Below, one piece after another: positions 1-8,357 of a DNA stretch of 63,014 nt. The notes beneath the pieces are model-generated. The model saw nothing but the letters and a program-made list of their open reading frames with translations, was not told the origin of the DNA and made no database searches. Within the stretch, counting starts at the first letter, position 1. Every line of letters begins with the position of its first letter. Position numbers and translations under genes: made by a program. Origin of the DNA: Vandammella animalimorsus (GTDB taxonomy: Bacteria; Pseudomonadota; Gammaproteobacteria; Burkholderiales; Burkholderiaceae_C); assembly GCF_002285265.1 (NCBI RefSeq), contig NZ_NSJB01000014.1, positions 1 through 63,014 on the forward strand. Direction: 5' to 3'.

Positions 1-2
1 TC

Positions 3-170
3 AGCCTGGCGAGCATCAGCCCGGGATTGCTGCCCAAGCACTTGCTGCGGTTACGCCAGCGTCTGGGTGAGCAACTGCTGCCCAAACAACGACGGGGGCG
101 ACAATGCCCCCGTGTTGTGAAGAAGCCTCCTGCTCGCTATCCGCTCAAGCAGGTTCGTGCTGTTAAGTGA
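3..170 (+). pseudogene. C-terminal end of an IS4-family transposase (cut by window edge)
   Basis: An open frame runs from the window edge to the TGA at 168-170 and encodes 55 residues. It is rich in Arg and Leu and contains LRQRLGEQLLPKQRRGRQ followed by CPRVVKKPPARYPLKQ. From memory, a basic tail of the type CPRVVKR..YP.K is characteristic of the C-terminus of many IS4-family DDE transposases. The catalytic part would lie upstream, outside the window, so it cannot be told whether the element is intact. No clear terminal inverted repeat was recognised downstream. It is typed as a pseudogene only because it is incomplete here. Confidence 0.55.
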
Positions 171-521
171 ACGGCATTTGCCCGTCGGCGCCCTTTTTGA
201 CCTTTCCTGCCAGAGCTTGACACCTTTGCCAATTGCAAAGCAAAGGCCAACGGGCACCAGGATCCAGCGCACGCAGCGCAAGTGCTGCTCCAAGGTGGCT
301 CGACGGTGCAGGTGTGGCTGCACAGGCGCCACGGCATCTCCAGCTCGATGGCCGGCGACCACGACAGCTGAGAGAACGCGCTGGCCGAACAGGCCTCAGG
401 CCCTCACCGCCAGCCAGCGCGCACCGGGCCGAATGACTACAATGCCCGCCCCCACGCCGGCGCGCCAGCCGGCCGCCCTTCACCCCACGAGAACACCCAG
501 GCCCTCAGAGCCTGCCGCCCC
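171..521. other. Intergenic region before rlmD
   Basis: This is 351 bases between the transposase tail and rlmD. It has a TTGACA-like hexamer at 217-222, but no convincing -10 box at the right distance. The short open frames here overlap each other in several frames and look like high-GC chance frames. The right boundary of the insertion sequence, including its inverted repeat and target duplication, probably lies in the first part. I see no other structure. Confidence 0.4.
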
Positions 522-2054
522 ATGCCCAACGACACCAGCACGCCAACGGCCACCGCCCTGCCCCCCCATGCCCTGCGCATCGATGCGCTGGATATGGACG
601 CACAAGGCGTGGCGCACCGCGACGACGGCAAGGTGGTGTTCGTCGAAGGGGCGCTGACCGGCGAAGTCGTCACCGCCACCACCGTGCGCCGCAAAAACCA
701 ATGGGAAAAGGCCACGCTCGATGCCGTGCTGCGCGAGTCCTCCCAGCGCAGCACGCCGCGCTGCCCGCACTTTGGCCTGCACCAGGGCGCCTGCGGCGGC
801 TGCAAGATGCAGCACCTGAGCCCGGCGGCGCAGCTGGCCGTCAAGCAACGCGTGCTGGAAGACAACCTCTGGCACCTGGGCAAGGTGCGCGCCGAGCGCA
901 TTCTGCGCCCCATCCAGGGGCCGGACTGGGGCTACCGCTGGCGCGCGCGCCTGTCGGTGCGCCACGTGCAGAAAAAAGGCGTGGTGCTGGTGGGCTTTCA
1001 CGAGCGCAAAAGCCGCTACATCGCCGACATGCAGGTCTGCCCCATCCTGCCGCCGCAAGTCGATGCGCTGCTGATGCCGCTGCGCGCGCTGATCGACAGC
1101 CTGGATGCGCGCCAGAGTTGCCCGCAGATCGAAGTGGCCTGCGGCGATGCCGTCACCGCGCTGGTGCTGCGCCACCTGCAGCCCCTGAGCGAGGCCGACC
1201 GGCAGCGCCTGCGCGACTTCGCCGCCCAGCACCCTCCGCTGCAATGGTGGCTGCAGCCCAAGGGCCCCGATACGGTTCACCGGCTCGATGCCGACGATGG
1301 CAGCGCGCCGCTGGCCTATGCCCTGCCGGAGTTCGGCATCCGCATGCCGTTTCGGCCTACGGACTTCACCCAGGTCAACCCGCACATCAACCGCGTGCTG
1401 GTGGCCCGGGCACTGCAGCTGCTGGGCGTGCAAGGGCACGAGCGCGTGATCGACTGGTTCTGTGGCCTGGGCAACTTCAGCCTGCCGCTGGCCACCCAGG
1501 CCGCCCAGGTGCTGGGCATCGAGGGCAGCGACGCGCTGGTGGCGCGCGCCAGCGCCAACTGGCAGGCCAATCAGGCGCAGCGCAGCGCGCAGGGGCTGCG
1601 CCCGCTGGCGCCCACGCGCTTCGTGGGGCGCAACCTGTTTCAGATGACGCCCGCGCTGCTGCAGGCCGATGGCTCGGCACAGAAGTGGTTGGTCGATCCG
1701 CCGCGCGAAGGCGCGTTCGCGCTGGCCAAGGCGCTGGCCGACATCCACCAGCGCCGCCACCAACACCGCCACAGGGGCGCCAGCGCGGCGGACGCCGAAG
1801 CGGCCAGCGCCGCCACTGCGGGCGATGAGCCGCCGCCTGCAACCAGCGGCAATGACTGGCAGGACGACGCCCAATGGCAGCCGCCACAGCGCATCGTCTA
1901 CGTCAGCTGCAACCCAGCCACGCTGGCGCGCGATGCTGGCCTGCTGGTGCACCAGGCCGGCTACCGCTGCACGGCCGCTGGCGTGGTCAACATGTTCCCG
2001 CACACGGCCCATGTGGAAAGCATTGCCGTGTTCGACGCAGCGCCGCCGCACTGA
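522..2054 (+). CDS. rlmD: 23S rRNA (uracil-1939-C5)-methyltransferase RlmD
   Basis: The 510-residue protein has the full RlmD layout. An N-terminal TRAM-like RNA-binding domain spans about residues 15-70. Four cysteines at 81, 91, 94 and 173 are placed as in the [4Fe-4S] cluster of the family. A class I SAM-methyltransferase fold follows, with [12 protein letters not shown] as the SAM motif and [10 protein letters not shown] carrying the catalytic Cys near residue 463. RlmD methylates U1939 of 23S rRNA using SAM. An unusual insert of about 40 residues, rich in His, Ala, Glu and Asp, lies just before the catalytic motif (about residues 410-455), making the protein longer than the 430-450 residues usual in the family. 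The start gives a natural TRAM domain. Confidence 0.93.
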   Translation: MPNDTSTPTATALPPHALRIDALDMDAQGVAHRDDGKVVFVEGALTGEVVTATTVRRKNQWEKATLDAVLRESSQRSTPRCPHFGLHQGACGGCKMQHLSPAAQLAVKQRVLEDNLWHLGKVRAERILRPIQGPDWGYRWRARLSVRHVQKKGVVLVGFHERKSRYIADMQVCPILPPQVDALLMPLRALIDSLDARQSCPQIEVACGDAVTALVLRHLQPLSEADRQRLRDFAAQHPPLQWWLQPKGPDTVHRLDADDGSAPLAYALPEFGIRMPFRPTDFTQVNPHINRVLVARALQLLGVQGHERVIDWFCGLGNFSLPLATQAAQVLGIEGSDALVARASANWQANQAQRSAQGLRPLAPTRFVGRNLFQMTPALLQADGSAQKWLVDPPREGAFALAKALADIHQRRHQHRHRGASAADAEAASAATAGDEPPPATSGNDWQDDAQWQPPQRIVYVSCNPATLARDAGLLVHQAGYRCTAAGVVNMFPHTAHVESIAVFDAAPPH

Positions 2055-2151
2055 ACACGCGCCTCCCAATTCCGCACGCGCCCAGCCCTTGATGGGTATG
2101 GCATGCACGCCTTGCGCATCAAAGGCGCCGCCATGCGCCACAATCCCCGCC

Positions 2152-2778
2152 ATGAATACCCACCGCCCCCCAGCCCCTCCCCCAGCGGCCGACCCCAGCG
2201 CCACTGCCGCCGATGCCACCACAGCGCCCACGCTCGCCAAGAGCGACGACAACCTGATCTGGCTGGACTGCGAAATGAGCGGCCTGAACCCGGAGACTGA
2301 CCGCCTGCTGGAAATTGCCGTGATCGTCACCGGCCCGCAGCTGCAACCGCGCATCGAAGGCCCGGTGCTGGTCATCCACCAAAGCGATGACCTGCTCAAT
2401 GGCATGGACGCCTGGAACAAAGGCACGCACGGGCGCAGCGGCCTGACGGACAAGGTGCGCGCCTCCGCCATCGACGAGGCCCAGGCCGAGGCGCAGCTGC
2501 TGCAGTTCCTGCGCCGCTACGTGGCCAAGGGCAAATCGCCCATGTGCGGCAACACCATCGGCCAGGATCGGCGCTTTCTCGTCAAGTACATGCCCAAGCT
2601 GGAGGCCTTCTTCCACTACCGCAATGTCGATGTCAGCACCCTCAAGGAGCTGACGCGGCGCTGGCAGCCGAGCATTGCCAACCAGTTCAAGAAGGCGCAA
2701 AAGCACACGGCCCTGGCCGATGTGCACGAATCCATCGACGAGCTGCAGTTCTACCGTGAGCAGGTCATGAAGATTTGA
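2152..2778 (+). CDS. orn: Oligoribonuclease (3'-5' exonuclease of nanoRNAs)
   Basis: The 208-residue protein is a DEDDh exonuclease that degrades 2-5 nt RNAs to mononucleotides, an essential last step of RNA turnover that also clears linear pGpG. Seen directly: the first motif WLDCEMSGL (Asp and Glu ligands), the IGQDRRFL motif with the third Asp, and [11 protein letters not shown] with the catalytic His and last Asp. The first 30 residues are a Pro/Ala-rich extension not found in E. coli Orn (181 residues). The ATG at 2152 is the first in frame after an in-frame run without a good ribosome site, so a later start near the conserved core cannot be excluded. Confidence 0.94.
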   Translation: MNTHRPPAPPPAADPSATAADATTAPTLAKSDDNLIWLDCEMSGLNPETDRLLEIAVIVTGPQLQPRIEGPVLVIHQSDDLLNGMDAWNKGTHGRSGLTDKVRASAIDEAQAEAQLLQFLRRYVAKGKSPMCGNTIGQDRRFLVKYMPKLEAFFHYRNVDVSTLKELTRRWQPSIANQFKKAQKHTALADVHESIDELQFYREQVMKI

Positions 2779-2784
2779 GGGGCC

Positions 2785-3219
2785 TCACCGCTGCTGAGCC
2801 TCGCGGCGGCCAGCAGGCCCAGCCGCCAAGGGGACGGCCAAGGGGCGCGCAGGCCCTTGGCTTTGATAGCCCATCCACAAGCTTTGCGCGATGCGCCGCG
2901 CCGCCGCCATGGCCTGTTCGGCCAGGCGCTCGTTGGGCTGCTCGGCCAGGGTTTGCGCGAACAGCTCCAGCCAGTGCCTGAACAGCGCCTGCGTCAAGCC
3001 CGGCAAGGCGGCGTGCTTGGGCATGGGCGCCCCGGAAAAGCGCCCGCTGCGCAGCAGGATGCTGGACCAGAAGTCCATCAGCTTGGCCAGGTGCTCGTCC
3101 CAATCGTCGATGTGCGCCTCGAAGATCGGCCCGAGCTGCGCATCCTGGCGCACGCGCGCATAAAAGCGTTGCACCAGCTCGGTGATTTCCTGCTCGCTGC
3201 AAATCGGATCGTCGGTCAT
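2785..3219 (-). CDS. Group III truncated hemoglobin
   Basis: The 144-residue protein matches the group III (P-type) truncated globins, as in Campylobacter Ctb. It has an N-terminal FYARVRQD helix with the B10-type Tyr, the DFWSSILL helix, and FRHWLELF carrying the proximal His. These small heme proteins bind O2 and NO, and those studied contribute to nitrosative-stress or microaerobic physiology. The gene is last in a leftward series behind a diflavin reductase and a PAS protein that begins at an NsrR-type palindrome, which supports a role in NO handling with the reductase as a possible electron donor (inference). The last 25 residues are Pro/Ala/Gly-rich and poorly conserved. Its stop lies 6 bp from the convergent orn stop. 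Confidence 0.85.
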   Translation of the reverse strand: MTDDPICSEQEITELVQRFYARVRQDAQLGPIFEAHIDDWDEHLAKLMDFWSSILLRSGRFSGAPMPKHAALPGLTQALFRHWLELFAQTLAEQPNERLAEQAMAAARRIAQSLWMGYQSQGPARPLAVPLAAGPAGRREAQQR

Positions 3220-3321
3220 GGGCCAGCCTTTACGTTGGGCTTCAGCGCCTGTGGGGCTCCTTTGGAGCCTCGCCGCGCCCGCCTTGCGGCGGGCATCGGG
3301 GCGTAGCGCCCTTGCAGCACA

Positions 3322-4887
3322 TCAATACAGCTCCAGGTGCACGCGCCCTTCGCGCCCCAGGCGTTGCCAAGGGGTTTCATCGTGCGCTGCGCCTTGCTCG
3401 GCATCGGCCAGCAGTGCGTCGAAGGCCGCGCCGATGGCGCGCTCCAGGTGCTGCTTGTTGCCGCAGACGTACACGTGCGCGCCCTGCGCAATCCAATCGC
3501 GCAACGTGCCGGCGTGCTCCTGCAGGGCGTGCTGCACGTAGTATTTTTCCGCGCCATCGCGCGAAAAGGCCGTCACCAGCTGATGCAGCACGCCTTCGGC
3601 CTGCAGGCTTTCGAGCTCCTCGCGATAGAGGAAGTCCTGCGCCTGGCGCTTTTCGCCAAAGAACAGACAGGTCTGGCGCGGCTGGCCGCTGGCCTGCAGC
3701 TCGCGCAGCAGACCCATCAGCGGCGCAATGCCGGTGCCGGTGCCGATCAGAATCAGTGGCGTGGCGGCATCGCCAGTCAGGCGAAAGCCGGGGTTGGCGC
3801 GGCAGTAGACCTGCACCGGACCGTCATGCGCCAGCAGCCAGTGCGTGGCCATGCCTTCGCGCGAGCGGCCCTGGCGCTCGTAGCGGACGTGGCGGATGCA
3901 CAGGTCGATGTGCCCGGCCTCGCCGTGCGAGGCGATGGAGTACGCCCTGGGCAGGCGCGGCGACAGCAGTTGCGCCAGCTGCGCCAGCGGCACCGTCTCG
4001 GGCGTGCAAAAGTCTTGCAGCACATCGAGCACATCGGCGCCCCAAAGGTACTGCTCCAGCTGCTGGCGCTGGCTGAACTTGAGCAAGCCCTTGAGCGCGT
4101 CGCTGCCGCCCAGACGGGCCAGCTCGCGCAGCACGCCCTTGCTGATTTGGCGCAGCTCCTTGTCGCGCAGCAGCTCGGCGGCCTCGGGCGCGCCGTACCA
4201 CTGGGCCAATTGCGCCAGCAGTTGTGGATCGTTTTGCGCCAGCACGTGCAAGGTATCGCCGGCACGCCAGCGCATGCCGCTGCCCTCACAGGCCAGGCGG
4301 ATGTGGTAGGCGCCGGGCTCGGCATCTGGCGCAGCATGGTTGAGCTGGCGCCGCTCCAGGATGTCGGCCGCATAGGCGTCGTTCTCGCCATAGGCGATCA
4401 CGCGCAACGACAGCGCCAGACCGGCCTGGGCGTCGCCCTGCAGCACTTGCTCAAGCACCGACTGCCAGCGCGCGAAGAAGTCCGCATAGCCGATGTCGGC
4501 ATCCACGCGGTTGATGATGGCCTGCGCGCCGCGCTCTTGCAGCAGTGCATCGAGCTGCTTGGTAAAGCCACAGAAATTCGGGTAGGCCGTATCACCCAGA
4601 CCGAAGATGGCATAGCGCAGCTGCGCCAGCGAGCTGCTTTGGCGCAGCCGCGCCAGAAAGCCCTCGGCATTGCCCGGTGGCTCGCCGTCGCCAAACGAGC
4701 TGGAAATGATCAACAGCAGCGCCTCATCGCCCCAGGGGGCTTGAAGAAGGTCCACGTCGTTGAGCGGCATGACCTGAGGCTGCAGGGCCGCCACGCAGGG
4801 CGCGGCGGCCAGCGCCTGGGCCAAGGCCTTGGCGTTGCCCGACTCGGAGCCGTAGGCAATCACCACACGTTGGGCAATGGCATGCAT
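3322..4887 (-). CDS. Diflavin reductase (flavodoxin + FAD/NADPH reductase, CysJ/CPR type)
   Basis: The 521-residue protein has the domain order of NADPH-cytochrome P450 reductase and the sulfite reductase alpha subunit. An FMN flavodoxin domain (YGSESGNAKALA; SSSFGDGEPPGNA; about residues 7-150) is followed by an FAD-binding domain (RAYSIAS) and an NADPH domain (GTGTGIAPLMG; VYVCGN; C-terminal aromatic tail ELY). It moves electrons from NADPH through FAD and FMN to an acceptor. No sulfite reductase hemoprotein is nearby. The neighbours are a truncated globin and a PAS protein under a putative NsrR operator, so a heme or NO-linked acceptor is more likely than assimilatory sulfite reduction (inference). 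It lies about 100 bp from the globin gene and 14 bp from the PAS gene, consistent with one operon. Confidence 0.88.
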   Translation of the reverse strand: MHAIAQRVVIAYGSESGNAKALAQALAAAPCVAALQPQVMPLNDVDLLQAPWGDEALLLIISSSFGDGEPPGNAEGFLARLRQSSSLAQLRYAIFGLGDTAYPNFCGFTKQLDALLQERGAQAIINRVDADIGYADFFARWQSVLEQVLQGDAQAGLALSLRVIAYGENDAYAADILERRQLNHAAPDAEPGAYHIRLACEGSGMRWRAGDTLHVLAQNDPQLLAQLAQWYGAPEAAELLRDKELRQISKGVLRELARLGGSDALKGLLKFSQRQQLEQYLWGADVLDVLQDFCTPETVPLAQLAQLLSPRLPRAYSIASHGEAGHIDLCIRHVRYERQGRSREGMATHWLLAHDGPVQVYCRANPGFRLTGDAATPLILIGTGTGIAPLMGLLRELQASGQPRQTCLFFGEKRQAQDFLYREELESLQAEGVLHQLVTAFSRDGAEKYYVQHALQEHAGTLRDWIAQGAHVYVCGNKQHLERAIGAAFDALLADAEQGAAHDETPWQRLGREGRVHLELY

Positions 4888-4901
4888 GCAAGGGCTCGCT
4901 A

Positions 4902-5327
4902 TTACTTGGCGTAGTACTCGTCGAATTGCTCTTTGGAGAATTCCACGGCCTCGAAGTTGTCCATCAAATCATTGATGACGCGGCGAATGCTGATGTAGGC
5001 GTTGATGTTGCCCTGCGCATCGCGCAGCGGCTGCACCGTGGTGTCCACCACATACACGCCGCCGCCCTTGCCCACGTTGGGGATGATGCCCGTCCAGATG
5101 TTGCCGGCCTTGATGGTGTCCCACATTTCCTTGTAGGTCTCCTTGGGCACGGCCGGGTGGCGCACGATGCTGTGCGGCTGGCCCAGCAGCTCCTCGCGAC
5201 TGTAGCCGGTGAGCTTGCAGAACAAGTCGTTGGCGTAGGTGATGTTGCCCTGCAGGTCGGTCGTGGAGATCACGGCCACGTTTTCCAGTGCGGCCAGCAG
5301 TTGTGCGGAGTCCAGGGTGTTGCTCAT
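4902..5327 (-). CDS. Single-domain PAS protein (aerotaxis/redox-sensor type)
   Basis: The 141-residue protein consists almost entirely of one PAS domain: VAVISTTDLQGNITYAN, FCKLTGYSREELLGQPHSIVRHP and a PAC-like IRRVINDL. The RHPAVPKETYKEMWDTI pattern matches the FAD-binding PAS domains of Aer-type aerotaxis receptors. There is no kinase, GGDEF or chemotaxis output domain, so it may act by docking to a partner or as a flavin-binding redox sensor (inference). The start at MSNTLDSAQ is preferred over an upstream frame extension because AGAGGAAAGCACC precedes it directly. It is the first gene of the leftward operon and faces the Rrf2 regulator across the palindrome at 5430-5474. Confidence 0.82.
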   Translation of the reverse strand: MSNTLDSAQLLAALENVAVISTTDLQGNITYANDLFCKLTGYSREELLGQPHSIVRHPAVPKETYKEMWDTIKAGNIWTGIIPNVGKGGGVYVVDTTVQPLRDAQGNINAYISIRRVINDLMDNFEAVEFSKEQFDEYYAK

Positions 5328-5429
5328 GGTGCTTTCCTCTTTCAGTGTGGTTGAGACATCTGCCGCAGCCGTATGCGCTGGCCCGCCCTGCCCGCGCAAT
5401 CGGGGCCACAGGCTGCGCAGCACATGCCT

Positions 5430-5474
5430 GCCGCAGTCAAAAGGTGCATTCTATATGCACCTTTTGACTGCGGC
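5430..5474. promoter_or_regulatory. NsrR-type operator inside a perfect 20-bp inverted repeat
   Basis: Two perfect 20-base arms (5430-5449 and 5455-5474) flank a 5-base AT-rich spacer TCTAT. The central 23 bases (5441-5463) read AAGGTGCATTC-T-ATATGCACCTT. This fits the 11-1-11 palindrome with ATGCAT-like half-sites known for NsrR. It sits between the divergent PAS/reductase/globin operon and the Rrf2 gene, so it can control both. Family knowledge: NsrR loses DNA binding when NO destroys its Fe-S cluster. The outer arms extend well beyond a usual operator. Confidence 0.75.
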
Positions 5475-5613
5475 GGCCAATCTGGCCTCCTGCCGTGCAC
5501 AATGCGCCCGCGCCGGCTCGTATGATTGGCCTCTGGCTGACGCCCACCGGGCTGGCGACCTCACCTCAGAACCTGTTCAAGGAGCCTGCTCAAAGGGCGC
5601 TGGAGCGCACACG

Positions 5614-6216
5614 ATGAGACTGACACTCAAGACCGACTACGCATTGCGCACGCTGCTGTTTCTCGGGCAGCAGCAGGCGCTGGTGTCCATCGCACAGATT
5701 GCCCAGGCCCACGGCATCTCCGAGCACCATCTCATCAAGGTCGTCCACGCCCTGGGTCGGCAGGGCTTCATCGACACGCTGCGCGGCAAGGGCGGGGGCA
5801 TCCGGCTCGCGCCGGCCGCATTGCAGGCCACGGTCGGCCAGATCGTGCGCGCCATGGAGGACGATCTGAACCTGGTGGCCTGCTTTGGGCCGCAAAGCGA
5901 CGACAATCGCTGCCTGCTCACTGGCGGCTGCCGGCTGCAGACCGTGCTGCATTCGGCCTTGCAGGCGTTCATGGACGAGCTCGACGGCCACACGCTGGCC
6001 GATTTGCTCGGCGCTGCAGCGCCTGCCGCCGACGCCGGCCACGCGCAGACCATATCCATCAGCAAGCTGCAGCCCGCAGCGCCAGTGGCCACCGCCCGCG
6101 CCCGCCAGCCAGGTGGCAGCAAACCGGCCAAACCCACCGCAACGCCTGCGCGGCCAAAACGCAGGCCCAAGAAACCCAACACCGGGCAAGAGCCCGATGG
6201 AGAACACACACCATGA
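5614..6216 (+). CDS. nsrR: Rrf2-family Fe-S transcriptional regulator, NsrR type
   Basis: The 200-residue protein has an N-terminal winged helix typical of Rrf2 regulators (MRLTLKTDYALRTLLFL; ISEHHLIKVVHALGRQGFI; GKGGGIRLA). Three cysteines in NLVACFGP, NRCLLTGGC match the cluster ligands of NsrR. NsrR represses NO-detoxification genes, and NO releases it from DNA. The last 60 residues are an unusual basic Pro/Lys/Arg/Ala-rich tail that most NsrR proteins lack. The ATG at 5614 starts the conserved helix. The stop overlaps the next start (ATGA at 6213-6216), so it is probably translationally coupled to the DUF2254 gene. The palindrome at 5430-5474 suggests autoregulation. Confidence 0.85.
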   Translation: MRLTLKTDYALRTLLFLGQQQALVSIAQIAQAHGISEHHLIKVVHALGRQGFIDTLRGKGGGIRLAPAALQATVGQIVRAMEDDLNLVACFGPQSDDNRCLLTGGCRLQTVLHSALQAFMDELDGHTLADLLGAAAPAADAGHAQTISISKLQPAAPVATARARQPGGSKPAKPTATPARPKRRPKKPNTGQEPDGEHTP

Positions 6217-7604
6217 CCAGATGGCTTTGGTCGCTCAAGCGCTTCATGCGCGGCATGTGGTTTCGCACCACGCTGTTTTCGCTGCTGGGCATCGTCACGG
6301 CGCTGTTTGCCGCCTGGTTCCAGCACTGGATCCCCAAGGAGTGGACGGGCGTGCTGGGCGAGGGCGCGGTGGACAGCATCCTGCAGATCATGGCCGCCAG
6401 CATGCTGGCCGTGACGACCTTCTCGCTGAACATCCTGGTTTCGGCCTATGCCTCGGCCAGCAGCGCCGCCACGCCGCGCGCCACCGAGCTGCTGATCAAC
6501 GACACCGCCGCCAACAACGCGCTGTCGACCTTTCTGGGCGCCTTTTTGTTCAGCATCGTGGGCATCATCACCCTGCACACCGGCCTGTACCGCGAAGAAG
6601 GCCGGGTGCTGCTGTTCCTGGTCACCATTGGCATGATCGTGCTCATCGTCGCGACCTTGCTGCACTGGATCAACTACCTCTCCACCCTCGGGCGCATGGG
6701 CCACACCATCGCCCGGCTGGAAGAAATTGCCTGCGAAGAAGTGCGCAGCTATCTGCGCGACCCCTACCGCGGCGGCGCGCCCTGGCAGCGGCAGGCCGAG
6801 CCCATCCCCACCAGCGCCATCGCCCTGCATGCCCCAAAGGCCGGCCATGTGCAATGGATTGACGTGGCGATGCTGCAAGAGCTGCTGCGCGATCACGCCA
6901 AGCTCAGCAGCGCCCAAGATGCGCAGGCCGAGCAAGCCGAGCGGCCCGAGGCGCCTGCGGCACAGATCTATGTGATGGTGTTGCCAGGGCAATTCGTCGC
7001 GCCCGGCTCCACACCGCTGTGCAGCGTCGTCGGCCTGCCTGTGCCGCAGAACGAACAGGCCGAGCAGGCCACGCAGGATTTTCTGGCCCGGCTGCGCGAT
7101 GCCTTCACCATCGCCCCCAGCCGCACCTTCGACAGCGACCCGCGCTTTGGCCTGGTGGCCATGGCGGAGGTGGCCTCCAAGGCCTTGTCGGCCGCCGTCA
7201 ACGACAGCGGCACGGCCATTGACGTCATCAACCGCAGTCTGCGCATCTTCGAGCTGTGGGCACAGATCGAGCCTCCGGCTCAACCCGCTGCAGAGCCATC
7301 CAGCCCAACCGGTGAGTACGAAGTGCGCCACCCCAACGTCAAAGTCCCCGCCGTTGCCTTGGAAGACGTGTTCGACGACTTCTTCCCCCCCGTTGGGCGC
7401 GACGGCGCCGCACAGCGCGAAGTGGGCATCCGCCTGCAGAAAATGCTCATCGGCCTGTACGCCCTCGGCGGCCCGGAAATGCAAGCCCTGGCCCGCAGCC
7501 ATGCCCAGCAGGCGCTGCAGCGCAACCAGGCGGCCATGGACTTCCCGCCCGACCGCGAAGCCGTCGAGGCCGTGCATCGCCAGGCCTGGCCTGCGGGCCA
7601 GTGA
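6213..7604 (+). CDS. DUF2254 predicted membrane protein
   Basis: The 463-residue protein has strongly hydrophobic segments near residues 18-35, 58-80, 105-125 and 133-152, then a long soluble C-terminal part. This is the layout of DUF2254 proteins (SILQIMAASMLAVTTFSLNI; FDSDPRFGLVAMAEVASKALS; NDSGTAIDVI). Function is not established. The ATG overlaps the nsrR stop by 4 bp, so expression with nsrR, and so a link to NO stress, is possible but only inferred from position. Confidence 0.8.
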   Translation: MTRWLWSLKRFMRGMWFRTTLFSLLGIVTALFAAWFQHWIPKEWTGVLGEGAVDSILQIMAASMLAVTTFSLNILVSAYASASSAATPRATELLINDTAANNALSTFLGAFLFSIVGIITLHTGLYREEGRVLLFLVTIGMIVLIVATLLHWINYLSTLGRMGHTIARLEEIACEEVRSYLRDPYRGGAPWQRQAEPIPTSAIALHAPKAGHVQWIDVAMLQELLRDHAKLSSAQDAQAEQAERPEAPAAQIYVMVLPGQFVAPGSTPLCSVVGLPVPQNEQAEQATQDFLARLRDAFTIAPSRTFDSDPRFGLVAMAEVASKALSAAVNDSGTAIDVINRSLRIFELWAQIEPPAQPAAEPSSPTGEYEVRHPNVKVPAVALEDVFDDFFPPVGRDGAAQREVGIRLQKMLIGLYALGGPEMQALARSHAQQALQRNQAAMDFPPDREAVEAVHRQAWPAGQ

Positions 7605-7684
7605 GTGCTGCGCGCTGGCCCCCACCTTCGCCGCCAGCGCCCAGCCCGGCAACACGGCTGCAAACGCACGGATAATCCGCGGCC

Positions 7685-8317
7685 ATGACGTTGAAACTTT
7701 TGGTCGGCCTGGGCAACCCCGGGCCTGAGTACGACGCCACGCGCCACAACGCCGGTTTCTGGTGGATTGATGCGCTGGCACGCCAGCACGGCGCCATGCT
7801 GGTGCCCGAAAAGGGCTTTTTCGGCAACGCAGCCAGACTGCGCATTGGCGGGCAGCAGGTGTGGCTGCTGCAGCCCATGACCTTCATGAACCGCTCGGGC
7901 CAGGCCGTGGCGGCGCTGGCCAGGTTCTACAAAATCGCCCCGCAGGAAATCCTCGTCGTGCACGACGAGTTGGATTTGCTGCCTGGCCAGGCCAAGCTCA
8001 AACGCGGCGGCAGCCATGCCGGCCACAACGGCCTCAAGGACATCCAGGCGCAACTGGGCAGCCCGGACTTCTGGCGTCTGCGCTTAGGCATTGGCCACCC
8101 AGGCGTCAAATCCGAGGTGGTGCATTGGGTGCTGCGCAAGCCGCCAGCTGCCGAGCGCGACGCCATCGAGGCTGCCTCCGAACGCGCGCTGCAAGCGGTG
8201 GATGAACTGGTCACAGGCCAGATGGAGCAGGCCATGCGGCGCATCCACGGCGGCAAGCCCGATGCCCCTGCAGCGCGCAAGTTGGCCCCAGCGGCCACGC
8301 AACCGGGCGAGAGCTGA
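7685..8317 (+). CDS. pth: Peptidyl-tRNA hydrolase
   Basis: The 210-residue protein is a standard bacterial Pth, which frees tRNA from peptidyl-tRNAs dropped by ribosomes. Key motifs are [19 protein letters not shown] with the catalytic His21 and Asn11, [21 protein letters not shown] with the catalytic Asp, and [13 protein letters not shown]. The final 20 residues are an Ala/Pro-rich extension. The gene lies between the DUF2254 gene and a type II/IV secretion ATPase gene. Confidence 0.96.
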   Translation: MTLKLLVGLGNPGPEYDATRHNAGFWWIDALARQHGAMLVPEKGFFGNAARLRIGGQQVWLLQPMTFMNRSGQAVAALARFYKIAPQEILVVHDELDLLPGQAKLKRGGSHAGHNGLKDIQAQLGSPDFWRLRLGIGHPGVKSEVVHWVLRKPPAAERDAIEAASERALQAVDELVTGQMEQAMRRIHGGKPDAPAARKLAPAATQPGES

Positions 8318-8357
8318 GCCGGCAATACCAACCAACAAGAACATCCGGAGTGAGGAC

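Noticed and set aside
480-2471. A 663-codon minus-strand frame across rlmD and orn
   Set aside because: It is the mirror of third-position GC bias in two clear genes on the other strand.
3322-4887. Assimilatory sulfite reductase flavoprotein (cysJ)
   Set aside because: No hemoprotein subunit or cys genes nearby; the globin, PAS and NsrR-type context favours another acceptor, so the symbol was not assigned.
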